64,000 bases of DNA. Origin: Salvia splendens (lineage: Eukaryota; Streptophyta; Magnoliopsida; Lamiales; Lamiaceae). Of this stretch, positions 11,239 through 22,008 are shown piece after piece. Below the pieces are notes generated by a model that was given only the letters and a program-made list of their open reading frames with translations, made no database searches and was not told where the DNA came from. The DNA is taken from NCBI RefSeq assembly GCF_004379255.2, contig NC_056050.1, forward strand, positions 13,887,410-13,951,409, written 5' to 3'. The position numbers were made by a program, and so were the translations under genes. Positions within the stretch are counted from its first letter, which is position 1. Every line of letters begins with the position of its first letter.

Positions 11239-11241
11239 CTA
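11233..11241 (-). promoter_or_regulatory. In-frame UAG-CAAUCA readthrough-type stop between gag-pro and pol
   Basis: On the element strand gag-pro ends GCA TAG and is followed in the same frame by CAA TCA CAG CAG, then MTEVTPEP of pol. The six bases after the stop fit CARYYA, the type I readthrough context known from tobacco mosaic virus. The identical context is kept in Tat-2 (17595-17603). That gag-pol is made by suppression here is inferred, not shown. Confidence 0.6.
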
Positions 11242-13317
11242 TGCTTGATGGTGTCGATCTGATTGCTCGGCACTTTTAAGCGCAATCTGCAAACACTCTT
11301 TTGCTCTCTTTTGATCACCTCGGATGACCGCTATCCCTCCTTTAGTGGGGATCTTGATGGTGAGGTGATAAGTAGAGCAAATGGCCCGAACTGTGTTGAG
11401 CCAGTCTCTTCCCAGTATAATGTTGTACGGGGACCGAGCTTTTACCACAAAGAACTCGATCATCGTACTGGAGCTTGTAGGCGCTCTTCCCACCGTAATC
11501 GGAAGGCTGATAATACCTTCTGGGCGGGTGTCCTCCTGGGCGAAACTTTTCAGAGGAAGCGGAGCCGGACTGAGCCGAGCTGGATCCACTTCCAGTTTAT
11601 CGAAACATTCTTTAAAAAGAATGCTAACTGACGCTCCTGTATCCACGAACACTCTGTGGATCAGTTTGTTTGCCACTCCGGCTTGAATGACAATGGCGTC
11701 TTGATGAGGAGAGATGGCCGGGACGGGATCGACATCTGAAAATGTAATCACTTCGTCCTGCTTCAGCCTTTTATGCGTTGGCTCCTCTCGATTGAAGCCT
11801 CTGCGCTCTGACTTCAGGGACGATTTAGTCTTCCCGGCTGGGAGAGCGTCAATAGTCTGGATTACTCCATCATATTGCGGCTCGTCATCGTCTTCGGGAT
11901 CCTGTTGCCTTTTCGGATCCTGAGGAGCACAGTTCGCACCTCTCTGCTTCTTGTTCTTTTTCGGCTGCCTGCTTTGGTATTTTTTTAACGTCCCTGTTTT
12001 CACAAGAACATCAATACCTGCAGCCAAATGTCGGCACTCCTCGGTATCGTGACCGTGGTCTTGATGGAAGGAGCAATAATTATCCTGACTTCGGCGCGCG
12101 GCCGATTTCGTCATCCGCTTTAGCTTTTCGAACATATCGGAATGCAGTTCGAAAATTTCTGCTCTCGACTTGTTCAATGGTACGAACTGAGCGGGCGGTT
12201 TCGCAAGATCGAGACGTGGTCCCAATCTGCCTTGTACCGGTGCCCTTTGAATTCTTTCAAAAGGAGTTCGGCGAGGAAGCCTCTGATCGCTATGATCGGG
12301 CTTCTTTTTGTCTCCTCTAGATGAGCTGTCTAAAGACCGTTTTCGACGGTCTGCCTCATCGGCACGAGAAAACTGGTCCGCAATGTCCCACATCTCTTGA
12401 GCTGTTTGCGGACTGCATTCAACGAGCTTCCTGTAGAGAGCTCCTGGCAGTATTCCATTTTGGAATGCCGAAATGACAAGTAGATCATTGAGATCATCTA
12501 CTTGTAGGCATTCCTTGTGGAACCTCGTCATGAAGTCGCTAATTTTTTCATCGCGACCTTGACGAATAGAAAGCAGCTGAGCCGAAGTGATTCGGGCTTC
12601 CGCTTTCTGGAAGAATCTCCTATGAAAAGCATCCATTAGATCTCTGTAAGATCTAATGCTGCCTTGAGGGAGGCTATCAAACCACCTCCTTGCGTTCCCG
12701 ATGAGCAGCTCGGGAAACAGCTTACACATGTGAACCTCATTGAGACCTTGGTTCGCCATATTATACTGATAGCGTCCCAAGAAATCATGAGGATCCACTA
12801 ACCCGTCATAAGTCATTGACGGAGTTCGGTAATTCTGCGGCAACGGAGTTCGGGTGATATCATCCGAGAATGGAGTCTTCAGCGCTCCATACATGGCGAA
12901 CCCGACATCTCTTCGGTATGGTGGAGATGGAGTTCTCCTGTGATTCCGGTAACGAGGAGGAAGAGGAACATGTCGGTGGTGAGGATTCTTTCTCCGGGGA
13001 GATGCGACACTACTGCGGTAGTGACTTTCATGTCTGGATGGAGAGAGAGAATCCGCCGTTTTCGTCTCCGGCTTTTGGCCTGTTTGCAGGAATGTTAAGA
13101 ATTCATCCTGCTTCTCGGCCAAAAACAACTTGACAGCCTCGTTCAAATCGGGCTGCTGGGAAGACTCGGTGCGATGACTTCTGGAGTGGCTTGTTCCTTC
13201 ACCGTGAGAACTGGAGACAGATTTCTCACGAGGCTGTTTTCCAGACCTACGGGCTGGACTAGCTTCCTCATGGTTATCACGGACGGAAGCACGGGTATTA
13301 TGTGATCTGGTATGTAT
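11239..13317 (-). pseudogene. gag: Tat-1 gag-protease polyprotein, start codon lost
   Basis: This is an open frame of about 692 codons. Tat-2 begins here with ATG CAT ACC AGA, but Tat-1 has ATA CAT ACC AGA at 13317-13315, so the start codon is gone. No in-frame ATG occurs before well into gag. Parts in order: an Arg/Ser-rich N-terminus; the gag capsid domain with PHDFLGRYQYNMANQGL and GNARRWFDSLPQGSIRSY; a His/Cys segment (YCSFHQDHGHDTEEC) that may act as a zinc knuckle; and aspartic protease with VFVDTGASVSIL. The frame closes on UAG before pol. Apart from the start, the frame is uninterrupted. Confidence 0.85.
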
Positions 13318-13370
13318 TTTTTTGGTGGAAGAGGATCAAAAACTCGCTTTTATCACAGATTTGGTTCTCT

Positions 13371-13390
13371 GGTTCCCACAGACGGCGCCA
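13371..13390 (-). other. Tat-1 primer binding site
   Basis: One base inside the 5' LTR the element strand reads TGGCGCCGTCTGTGGGAACC. This is a tRNA-complementary primer site of the TGGCGCCG type. The first eight bases match plant tRNA-Asp but the rest diverges, so the priming tRNA is not assigned. Confidence 0.8.
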
Positions 13391-13391
13391 G

Positions 13392-14067
13392 TGATGATTG
13401 GGCGAATTTTTGATGGTAATAAATGCAGGTAATAACTATAGATCATGACACAGAAAGTTACGTGGTTCGATTTACTGAGGTAAATCTACGTCCACGGGAA
13501 GAAAGGAGGGCAAATTTGTATTGCTTGATCTGGATTACAGCTTACAACACTGACTTACTATATCAGATTCGATATCTAGAGAGCTTCCTTGTCTATCTGA
13601 TCTAAGTTCTATTTATACATGTGAACCAAGATCGTGGCTTCCAGGTTGACAACTGCTTCATACCACTAAATAGATCGTGGGTGTGGTGGAGGTCGTGGAG
13701 GTCCTGCATGGGTCCACTATCCAAGATCGTGGCTTGCAGGTTGACAACTGCTTCATACCACTAAATAGATCGTGGGTGTAGTGGAGGTCGTGGAGGTCCT
13801 GCATGGGTCCACTATCTCCTTGTTCGGTCGAATACTGAGACCGAACTGCTGAACTTTGCCGATCAGCTTTGGCCGATCTGAGAGTAGAGCTTGATTGGTT
13901 GGCTTTTACCGAGCTGTAGGCTGCGACCGAACTCTTTGGTTGTGCCGAACCGAACTGAACTCTTTGGTTGTGCCGAACTGATACTCTTTCTTGGGTTTTG
14001 GGCTAATGGGCCGTCACTGCTATTGGGCTCGCCATTAGGGTTTAGTTGTTTAGTTCGTACCCCATCA
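13392..14067 (-). repeat. Tat-1 5' LTR with promoter
   Basis: This LTR is the same length as its partner at 3317-3992 and differs at about three positions. On the element strand a TATAAATA box lies at 13617-13610, so transcription should start some 30 nt further left and run towards gag. Confidence 0.9.
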
Positions 14068-14744
14068 ATGGGGTATGTTCATGCATTGTGTTTGGGTGTG
14101 AATGCTTCTCATTGTAGTGTTTCCAGGCTTGATGAGACAGAGGGGTTTGCTAGGTGTTTGGTGACGCTCGTGAAAGATGACTCATGGACACTGCTACTTT
14201 TAGTCATCATTGGAGATGGTTTCATTCTAGGAATGGGGAGAACTTGGGCTGCAAGGCAGTCCAGACAACTTCTTGTGAATTGGATGAGGTCATTCTTAAC
14301 ATGGTAAAAGAGGTCGACCAAGTTTCATCACTTAATTCAGTGAGTGCAGAGAAAGGGCTAGGAGTTCAAATCGAAATCGGAGCAGAGATGGCAAGCATGG
14401 ATGCTAATGTGGTTGTTTCACAGTTTCAACACCCCACTTCACCAATTTATGCCTATGATAAACCGAAGGAAGTGAATGATTTTCATTTGATCAGCTCCAG
14501 CTCTACAACCACGGATGATTCTCCTATATTGCATTCTGAATCTTCTAAAAGAGTTGAATCTATGTTGGACTCATTGTTGCAGCATTTTCCTAACCTCCGC
14601 CTTGAGGGCAAGGCGATTTTCATGGGTGGGGGAGTTGATAGGGACTCAACGTCCACGCGATGCAACCCAGATCAGTCCATGGAACGAGAGACATGGGATC
14701 GAAGCTCGCAAGATACAAAGACTACAAATAATAGAATCCTATAG
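14068..14744 (+). pseudogene. Right half of the degenerate gene split by Tat-1
   Basis: Two frames look coding. The frame beginning MGYVHALCLGVNASHCSVSR continues the frame that ends RRSLTKFMG left of Tat-1. After about 14250 the other frame takes over, with MVKEVDQVSSLNSVSAEKGL and LDSLLQHFPNLRLEGKAIFM, and ends at 14744. The frame change argues for a dead gene or gag/pol-like remnant. Family not recognised. Confidence 0.3.
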
Positions 14745-14996
14745 TATTTTGCATATCTTCGTGCGATTTCTTTCCATATCTTTTGTAATCTTTTTATTTA
14801 ATTATCATTCTTTAGTTGCAAGTTACTATTCATTGAGAAATAATAAACAAATTATTATCATTCTCATTTCCGGCGGAAATTGCCCCTAGCACCACAACTA
14901 GGGTTTTATCGTTTCCATTCATCTTCTATCTTTCGAGTGCTCTTTGATTCCCGGCGATAGACCATTTCGTCCGTCCCCCATTAATTAACACCCTTC
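14745..14996. other. AT-rich 3'-flank-like sequence
   Basis: AT-rich DNA follows the pseudogene stop, then a short GC-richer stretch (about 14867-14990) ends at the CACTA terminus. It holds no frame. It could be a 3' UTR plus intergenic DNA. Confidence 0.35.
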
Positions 14997-15691
14997 CACT
15001 ACAAAAAAATTCGTTGTTTACCGACCAAACATACTGAGCACATGTAATTGTGCTCGGGACATAGCGAGCACATTAAACAGTGCTCGGCACAATACCGAGC
15101 ACAACCAACGGTCCTCGGCAATATCAACAACTGTTGTGTTAACTACCGAGCATTACGAGCACGGTCAACATGCTCGGTTTGGGAATTTAGTTATGGAACT
15201 ACGGTGCACCGAAAATGCTTGGCCTTGTAAAAAAATTTCACCAATAGATGCGAGGACCAAGCAAGTGCTCAGAAAATAACGACCACCACCAATGTGCTCG
15301 GCATAGAAAAAAACTATTGAACAACGTCCCGATCTCGGCCTAATGAAATTTTAACGTAATAATTCGCTAATAGTGAGCACTAAAAAAGTGCTCGGCATAG
15401 AAAAAATACTTGTACAATCATTATTCAACAATTTTGTCACTATAAATGGCAAAATATCTTCAATACATTCTCATTTTTAACTGATTATCGGAGCATTATA
15501 TATGTGCTCGGGATAAACAAAAAAAATAATTTATGCAATTATTCAACAATTTTACAAATACATTTTAATTTTTCACTATTTTAACCGAGAACTATTTATG
15601 TGCTCAGATTACTGCGAGCATTGAAACAGTGCTCGGGATTCCAAAAAATACTTACTCAATTCTTCAACAATTTTTTCAGGCAAAATATCTG

Positions 15692-16354
15692 TGATGGGGT
15701 ACGTACTAAACAAGCCCAATAGCTGTGACGGCCCATCAGCCCAAAGCCCAAGGAAGAGTATCAGTTCGGCATTACCAAAGAGTTCGGCCCCAGCCTACAG
15801 CTCGGTAAAAGCCGACCAATCAAGCTCTACTCTCAGATCGGCAAAAGCTGCTCGGCAATAGTTCAGCAGTTCGGTCTCAGTATTCGACCGAACTGGGAGA
15901 TAGTGGACTCATGCAGAACCTCCACGATAGTGGACTCATGCAGAACCTCCACGACCTCCACTACACGATCTATTTAGTGGTGTCAACTCATGCAGGATCT
16001 CATGCAGGATAGCGGACCAAACAAAGAGATAGTGGACCCATGCAGGATCTCATGACCTCCACGACATCCACGACCTAGTTAGTGGTGATGCAAGCCACGA
16101 TCTTAGTTCAATGTATAAATAGAACTTAGATCAGACAGACTAAGGAGGAAGAAAAAGGCTCTCTAGACATCAAATATCATATAGCAAGTCTGTATTTGTA
16201 AGCTGTAAACCAGATCAAGCAATACAATCTTGCCCTCCTTTCTTCCCGTGGACGTAGATTTACCTCAGTAAATCGAACCACGTAATTCCTTGTGTCGTGA
16301 TCTATATTTTCTTTTACCCGCATTTATTACTATCGAAAATTCGCCCAACCATCA
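15692..16354 (+). repeat. Tat-2 5' LTR with promoter
   Basis: It begins TGATGGGGTACG and ends CGCCCAACCATCA. A TATAAATA box lies at 16114-16121. Internal short direct repeats contain ATAGTGGACTCATGCAG. Confidence 0.92.
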
Positions 16355-16355
16355 C

Positions 16356-16373
16356 TGGCGCCGTCTGTGGGAA
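16356..16373 (+). other. Tat-2 primer binding site
   Basis: One base after the LTR the sequence reads TGGCGCCGTCTGTGGGAA, identical to the Tat-1 primer site over this length. Confidence 0.8.
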
Positions 16374-16428
16374 ACAGAGAACCAAATCTGTGATAAAAGC
16401 GAGTTTTTGATCCTCTTCCACCAAAAAA

Positions 16429-17505
16429 ATGCATACCAGATCACGTAACACCCATAATACCGTTCGTGATAACCATGAGGAAGCTAGTCCAGCCCGCAGG
16501 TCTGGAAAACAGCCTCGGGAGAAATCTACTTCCAGTTCTCACGGAGAAGGAACAAGCCGCTCAAAGACTCATCGCACCGAGTCTTCCCAGCAGCCCGATT
16601 TGAACGAGGCTGTCAAGTTGTTTTTGGCCGAGAAGCAGGAAGAGTTCTTAATTTTCCTGCAAAAGGGCCAAAAGCCGGAGACGAAAACGGTGGATTCTCC
16701 CTCCTCATCCAGACATGAAAGTCACTACCGCAGTAGTGCCGTGTCTTCCAGGAAGAAGAATCCTCAACCCCGACATGTTCCTGTTCCTCCTCGGTACCGG
16801 AATCACAGGAGAACTCCATCTCCTCCATACCGAAGAGATGTCGGGTTCGCCATGTACGGAGCATTGAAGACTCCGTTCTCGGACGATATCACCCGAACTC
16901 CCTTGCCACAGAACTACCGAACTCCGTCGATGACTTATGACGGGTTAGTGAATCCTCATGACTTCCTGGGACGCTATCAGTATAACATGGCGAACCAGGG
17001 TCTCAATGAGGTCCATATGTGCAAGCTGTTTCCCGAGCTGCTTATCGGGAACGCAAGAAGGTGGTTCGATAGCCTCCCCCAAGGCAACATTAGATCTTAC
17101 CGAGATCTAATGGATGCTTTCCACAGGAGGTTCTTTCAGAAAGCGGAAGCCCGAATCACTTCGGCTCAGCTGCTTTCTATACGTCAAGGTCGCGACGAAA
17201 AGATCAGCGACTTTATGACGAGATTCCACAAGGAATGCCTACAAGTAGATGATCTCAATGATCTACTTGTCATTTCGGCATTCCAAAATGGAATCCTGCC
17301 CGGAGCTCTCTACAGAAAGCTCGTGGAATGCAGTCCGCAAACAGCTCAAGAGATGTGGGACATTGCGGACCAGTTTTCTCGTGCCGATGAGGCAGACCGT
17401 CGAAAACGGTCTTTAGACAGCTCATCTAGAGAAGACAAAAAGAAGCCCGATCATAGCGATCAGAGGCTTCCTCGCCGAACTCCTTCCCCACTAAAGGAGG
17501 GATAG
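16429..17505 (+). pseudogene. gag: Tat-2 truncated gag
   Basis: This 358-residue frame starts with a good ATG (MHTRSRNTHNTVRDNHEEAS), 75 nt after the LTR. It includes the Arg-rich N-terminus and the complete gag capsid-like domain (PHDFLGRYQYNMANQGLNEV, then RRWFDSLPQGNIRSYRDLMD and QMWDIADQFSRADEADRRK-like). After RRTPS it jumps across a deletion of about 0.9 kb relative to Tat-1 into a shifted frame and stops after PLKEG. The zinc-knuckle-like part and protease are absent. It may still make a capsid-competent protein, which would fit trans-mobilisation. Confidence 0.85.
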
Positions 17506-17594
17506 CGGTCATCCGAGGTGATCAAAAAAGAGCAAAAGAGTGTTTGCAGATTGCGCTTAAAAGTACCGAGCAATCAGATCGGCACCATCAAGCA

Positions 17595-17603
17595 TAGCAA
17601 TCA
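17595..17603 (+). promoter_or_regulatory. Conserved TAG-CAATCA motif in Tat-2
   Basis: The same gag-pro stop and CARYYA context as Tat-1 is preserved. In Tat-2 the upstream gag frame has already ended at 17505, so the motif is probably no longer used; it shows that the context was present in the common ancestor. Confidence 0.55.
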
Positions 17604-17630
17604 CAGCAGCCGGAGTCAGAGGCAGGTGAA

Positions 17631-18065
17631 ATGACCGAAGTCACATCGGAGCCGAACTCGATGGTGTACGGCACTGAAGCCGTGATTCCGGTTGAGATCG
17701 GCGTACCCAGTCCCCGAACTCTAAATTTCTCCTCAGAAATGAATGATGACGGACTGAGAGCCGAACTAGATCTTGCCGAAGAAAGAAGAGAATTGGCCTG
17801 CATAAAAGCAGCCAAGTACAAGGAGCAAGTAGCCCGGTATTATAACCAAAGGGTGAAAAAGCTGCAATTTCAAGTGGGAGATCTCGTCTTGAGAAACAAC
17901 GAAGTAAGCCGAGCAGAAAAGCTGGGCAAACTCGAACCCACATGGGAAGGTCCATATCGGGTGTCAGAAGTCCTCGGCAAAGGGTCTTACAAATTGACTC
18001 ACGTGTCAGGAGAACAAGTACCCCGAACATGGCACATTTCCAACCTCAAGAAGTTCCATTTGTAA
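17631..18065 (+). pseudogene. pol: Tat-2 pol remnant: pol N-tip fused to integrase C-terminus
   Basis: The frame starts MTEVTSEPNSM, the pol N-terminus, and jumps directly to VYGTEAVIPVEIGVPSPRTL of the integrase C-terminal region, continuing to HISNLKKFHL. The junction has the 3-bp microhomology TGG and keeps the frame. It removes about 2.8 kb: RT, both RNase H domains and the integrase core. No catalytic motif remains. Confidence 0.88.
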
Positions 18066-18359
18066 GAGACAGTCCGGTCAGTCAATCTTGTGTCTAGTTC
18101 GGTCCTAGGGGTATGTGCTTTCTTTGTTTTTTACTTGTTTTTCATGTTTGTCTTTATGTGCGTTTTGTCTGTCTATGTGCGTTTTGTCTGTCTATGTGCG
18201 TGTCGTCTCTTACAAATGTTACTGAGGTATCTTGTTCTTCGAAGGCTGATCCCCTTTTTAGAACATATATAAGCCAACGATTGTGAGTCCAAGCTTCTAA
18301 GGAGGATACAAGACCACAATTCAGCTTAAGAAACAAGCAGTTCGTCTGAAACGAACTGC

Positions 18360-18690
18360 AACAAAGGGAAAGTCCGATCCACGCGATAAAACTCGCCGAA
18401 TTAGGACAAGGGAAAGTCCGATCCCCAAATTAGGACAAGGGAAAGTCCGATCCGAGCGATAAAACTCGCCAAATTAGGACACAAGCTTAGTCCGGTCAAA
18501 GAAATTTACTTCATAAGACCAAAGACGAGTCCGGTCAAAGAAGTTTACTTCATAAGACCAAAGACGAGTCCGGTCAAAGAAGTTTATTTCATAAGACCGA
18601 GGACCAAGTCCGGTCAAAGAAGTTTACTTCATAAGACCGAGGACGAGTCCGGTCAAAGAAGTTTACTTCATAAGACCGAGGACGAGCACG
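18360..18690. repeat. Minisatellites in Tat-2, expanded relative to Tat-1
   Basis: About five copies of the 39-bp unit containing AAGAAGTTTACTTCATAAG lie at 18485-18690. Preceding them are about three variably truncated copies of a unit with GGGAAAGTCCGATCC. Tat-1 has three and two copies respectively. Confidence 0.8.
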
Positions 18691-18820
18691 ATGAAATTTT
18701 TTCGCTGAGCTGTAAATACGCAGTGATAGAAGCGAAATGAAAATTTCATTTATTAAATCTTGTTCGGCATATAATTCTGCTGCCCTACGAGAAGGCGTTA
18801 CGCCATTACAAAGGACTATT

Positions 18821-19498
18821 CTACTGTCCATGGTTGCTAAAGTTGAGCCATCTATTCACAAAATCCTCGTGAAGCCGAGTTCGGCCATTCCGGGCAGCTG
18901 AAGAATAAGCAGGTCGACGAGATGCTCTAATCGACCTACCGCCTCTTCCCTGAGCCCGGGAAGCTCTAGCACCTCGGCGGCGAAGAGTCTCTTCACGAAT
19001 CATTTGCCGATCTTGCTCACTCATAGTCACCGCTCCTCTGCGAACTTCAGTCCGTCCTCGTCTTGACGTCTCCGGTTGTTCCTGAGTTCGTTGCTGACTT
19101 GGAGTAGGGTTTTGAGCAAGTGAATCAGAGGTTTGAGCTGGAGTGCGAGCATCTGTTGGCGGGAAATGCCTAAGGAATCTCTCGATTAAGGGACGCCGGG
19201 AAAGAATGATGTCGTACCGAGAAGCCCAGCGCCGCAATGATTTCACGACTTGTTGGCAAGCCGAGCTCTCCAGCGCATTGTTCCTCCGGAGTACATGATA
19301 TTCCTCCCACAGTTCGTCAACTCGTTCCTGAACTTCAGAGATGGTCATTCCCCCGCGCCTGCAGATGAAATCCTCATACGCAGTCCTCTCAGCGACGGCA
19401 GTATTCAGCTCGGCATCCAGATCTTTCTTTTCGGACTCTAAGTCCTTATTGTCGGCCTCCAGCTTCACTAAACAAGCCAAGAGTTCGTCATTCTTCAT
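18821..19498 (-). CDS. Second antisense ORF of Tat-2
   Basis: This is a 225-residue intact frame starting MKNDELLACLVKLEADNKDL, the counterpart of Tat-1 6507-7220. It shares the N-terminal coiled coil, ASRYDIILSRRPLIERFLRHF and the Arg-rich C-terminus. It is 12 residues shorter because the duplicated RTQEQPE segment is present once. Survival of the frame in an element without pol is notable. Function unknown. Confidence 0.6.
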   Translation of the reverse strand: MKNDELLACLVKLEADNKDLESEKKDLDAELNTAVAERTAYEDFICRRGGMTISEVQERVDELWEEYHVLRRNNALESSACQQVVKSLRRWASRYDIILSRRPLIERFLRHFPPTDARTPAQTSDSLAQNPTPSQQRTQEQPETSRRGRTEVRRGAVTMSEQDRQMIREETLRRRGARASRAQGRGGRSIRASRRPAYSSAARNGRTRLHEDFVNRWLNFSNHGQ

Positions 19499-19802
19499 CT
19501 GGTCAGCTATGGCTTTTTTCTCAGCTTCGTCTAAAGCGGAAGAGTACAGCCGCTTCCAGTGAAGTACCTCCAGCTCCTTAAGAGTTAAGAATACAAAGCA
19601 GCTATGTCAGTTCGGCATTTCATTTTACTGAGCAGGTAGTAAACCACAACAGGAGTAAAAGAGAGTACGAAAAGCTATACGAAGACACAAGTGTAGAAAG
19701 AAGAATTTTTTCATTCATAAGAAAAAAAAATTTTTACACAAGGAGGGCTTCAAGGCCATTTTACAAGAAGGAAGAAACTAAACTAAGAGAAGGGAGACAA
19801 AA

Positions 19803-21670
19803 TCATACTCCGCCAGCTTCGTCTCCGGCTCCTCGGTGAGGTTCAGCTTCCTTCTCCTTGTCTGCCTCAGCTTCAGCCTCGGCCTCCCTGCTCCCCTCAG
19901 CCTGCTCGGTGCCCCCATCACCGATCAGCAGCACCTCTTGCTCGGCCTGCCCGTCTCCGGTCTGCTGATCAAGCTGCTCGGTCTCACCCTCTCCGTGGAA
20001 AATTGGAGCGGGTGAAACTGGCCCTAAGGAGGCAAAGATAGCCTCCATATTCTCGTCCCGATCAGCTCGGCAACTACGAACTCGGTCAGCAGAAAGCAGG
20101 ACCGAGGACGAAGCAAGCTCCTCAAGGAGCGGCAGACTCTGGAGACGAGCTGCTATCTCTCGGCCGTACAGCGGCAGGACGACTTCGGGCCCCTGCTAGG
20201 CATTATCGGTCATCAGTTTCAGCAGATCACCGACAAAGGCCGAAAATTGATTGCTCAGAAAGAGTTTCTCCGCGAAAGCACGGAGAACCTCCCCTTGGGC
20301 AACCACGGCGGCAGCATCCCTCCGTTTCGTCTGCTCTAGCTGGATGATGAGCTGGTTTTTGGCAAACTGGGCTTCATCCTGGGCCGAGATCCTAGCAGCT
20401 CTGGCCTTCTCAAAGTCTGCCTTAGCCTGTTCGGCCTGGTGACGAGCAGCCGCCAACTTCCTCTGCATCTCAGCATAGTCGCTGGACGCTTTAGAGAGTT
20501 CGACTGCGACGAGCTTGCTGAGCATGCTATTCCTCTGAAAATGGAAAAAGGAAAGAGTCAACAGAGGGGCCACCAAAAAAACATAGGAAAGAAGCAAAGC
20601 CAAAGAATCAAGAAGAGAAGTTACCCCGGCAAAGTCCGTTGGCCATGCAAAAGGCTCACAGACATGCTCCGAAGGGGGCGCCAAGACGATGTCTCTCTCC
20701 GGCGCTCTTGGGGGCTTCTGGGTCTTCCCCTTCCCCTTTGCCGAAGTGGACTCCGGCTTTTTTGGATCCGAAGAAGAGGTCTTCTGCCTCTTCGGATTCT
20801 TCTCGGCATCAGGCGCCGAGCTGGTAGCCTTCTGTTTCTCCGGCTCCTTAAGCTCGGAGGATTTGCGGCTAATCTTATTTAGCAAGTTCACTGCCAAAAA
20901 GCAAGAAAGCAAGGTTAGTTTTCGCCACAAAAGCAGTAAGGCACAAAAAAGAAGTCCTCACCCTCAGTCTCTTCGTCCGAAGACAAGGAGTCGAACACGA
21001 AGTCGCCCTTGACGAGCTCAGACTCCAGGTACTGCTTCCTAATCATAGGAATCTTATTGAGCTCGCCCTCGAGCTCGTTCAACGGTTCTAACCGAGGATG
21101 AGGAATCACGGACTTCGGCCCTCTCCAGGGAAAGCCCGGAGCCGCTGTCCTATTATAAAAAAAGAAGCGATGTTGCCACTTTGGCCACTTGGTTTTGCAG
21201 AAGGCCCTAAAAGGCTGTAAAGGGATCAAGTAAAACCAAGATCCTTTTCTCTTAAACTGGAAAAAATTAAGGATTTCCCTCAGAGACAGATCCTTATCTA
21301 GCCTACGCAGTTCGGCAGCAAAGGCCGATAAGTGCCTCCAAGAATTCGGAGTCACCTGACCTAAAGGGAGTTGGAAAAAATCAAGCAGCTCTACAAAGGC
21401 AGGGGGAAGAGGGAAACGAAGCCCGCATTCCAAGCCGGCTTCATAAACGGTGGCGTAACCCTCCGGCGGTGAGTCAGCCCTATGAAGGTCGTCGGGAATC
21501 GCAACCTTCCCCCCAGGAAAAAAATATTTTTCGTGTAGGGATATCACAGTATCCTTACTCAAGATGCTGTGAAAATACTCTACGGTCTTCTCCCCGGATT
21601 CTTTCCGGCTAGAAGACCCCTTACCCCCTTTCCTACCGCTACCTGACTCAGAAGAAGAAGAAGAAGACAT
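19803..21670 (-). pseudogene. Tat-2 copy of the spliced antisense gene, one stop
   Basis: Exons run 21670-20962, 20890-20625 and 20534 down to a stop at 19805-19803. Exon 1 has exactly the same length as in Tat-1 (709 nt) and both introns keep GT-AG. Exon 2 is one codon longer. In exon 3 a TAG at 20198-20196 replaces the GAG of Tat-1 (MTDNA then stop), truncating the protein within the coiled-coil exon; downstream the frame has a further small length change. The first domain (LRFPLPPAFVELLDFFQLPL) is intact, so a shortened protein is possible. Confidence 0.7.
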
Positions 21671-22008
21671 GGTTCTTACTCTTTGAAAGTCTGAAGAAAT
21701 TCTGAAGAAATTCTTGAAAGCGGAAGGAAATTTTTACGCAAAAGAGAGAGAATGCAGAAGAAGCAATAGCAAAAGTGTTCAAATGATGAAGAAAGGACGT
21801 ATTTATCAGATTCGGAGAAGATTTCAAAATCATCGCACCGTTTCGAATCCCACCTTTTCAGGATTCAACGGCCGGATTTTACTGTCGCATTTAATGCAGT
21901 CACGCGCAAGGCACGTCCCCTAACGTCAGCCTCCCCCGTACCTTTATCCAGAATGCCGAAGTGACTCGCTTCGCCGAAGTGATTCACTTCGCTTTTCGGG
22001 GGGGGTAG

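Larger units (their letters stand above)
3317..14067 (-). mobile_element. Full-length Ty3/gypsy element, Tat lineage (Tat-1)
   Basis: This 10,751-bp LTR retrotransposon is transcribed from the minus strand. It is bounded by two 676-bp LTRs and flanked by the 5-bp duplication ATGGG (3312-3316 and 14068-14072). Order along the element RNA is LTR, PBS, gag-pro, readthrough-type stop, RT, RNase H, an extra RNase H domain, integrase, long 3' region, polypurine tract, LTR. The second RNase H (archaeal type) and plus-strand antisense genes are typical of the Tat/Retand group. The two LTRs differ at about three positions by eye, so the insertion is young. It is not autonomous: gag start lost, one stop in pol, and a substituted integrase catalytic residue. 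Confidence 0.93.

Noticed and set aside
16429..18065. Tat-2 gag and pol remnant as one readthrough protein
   Set aside because: The gag frame stops at 17505 after a frame-shifting deletion, so the TAG motif at 17595 is not in frame with it.
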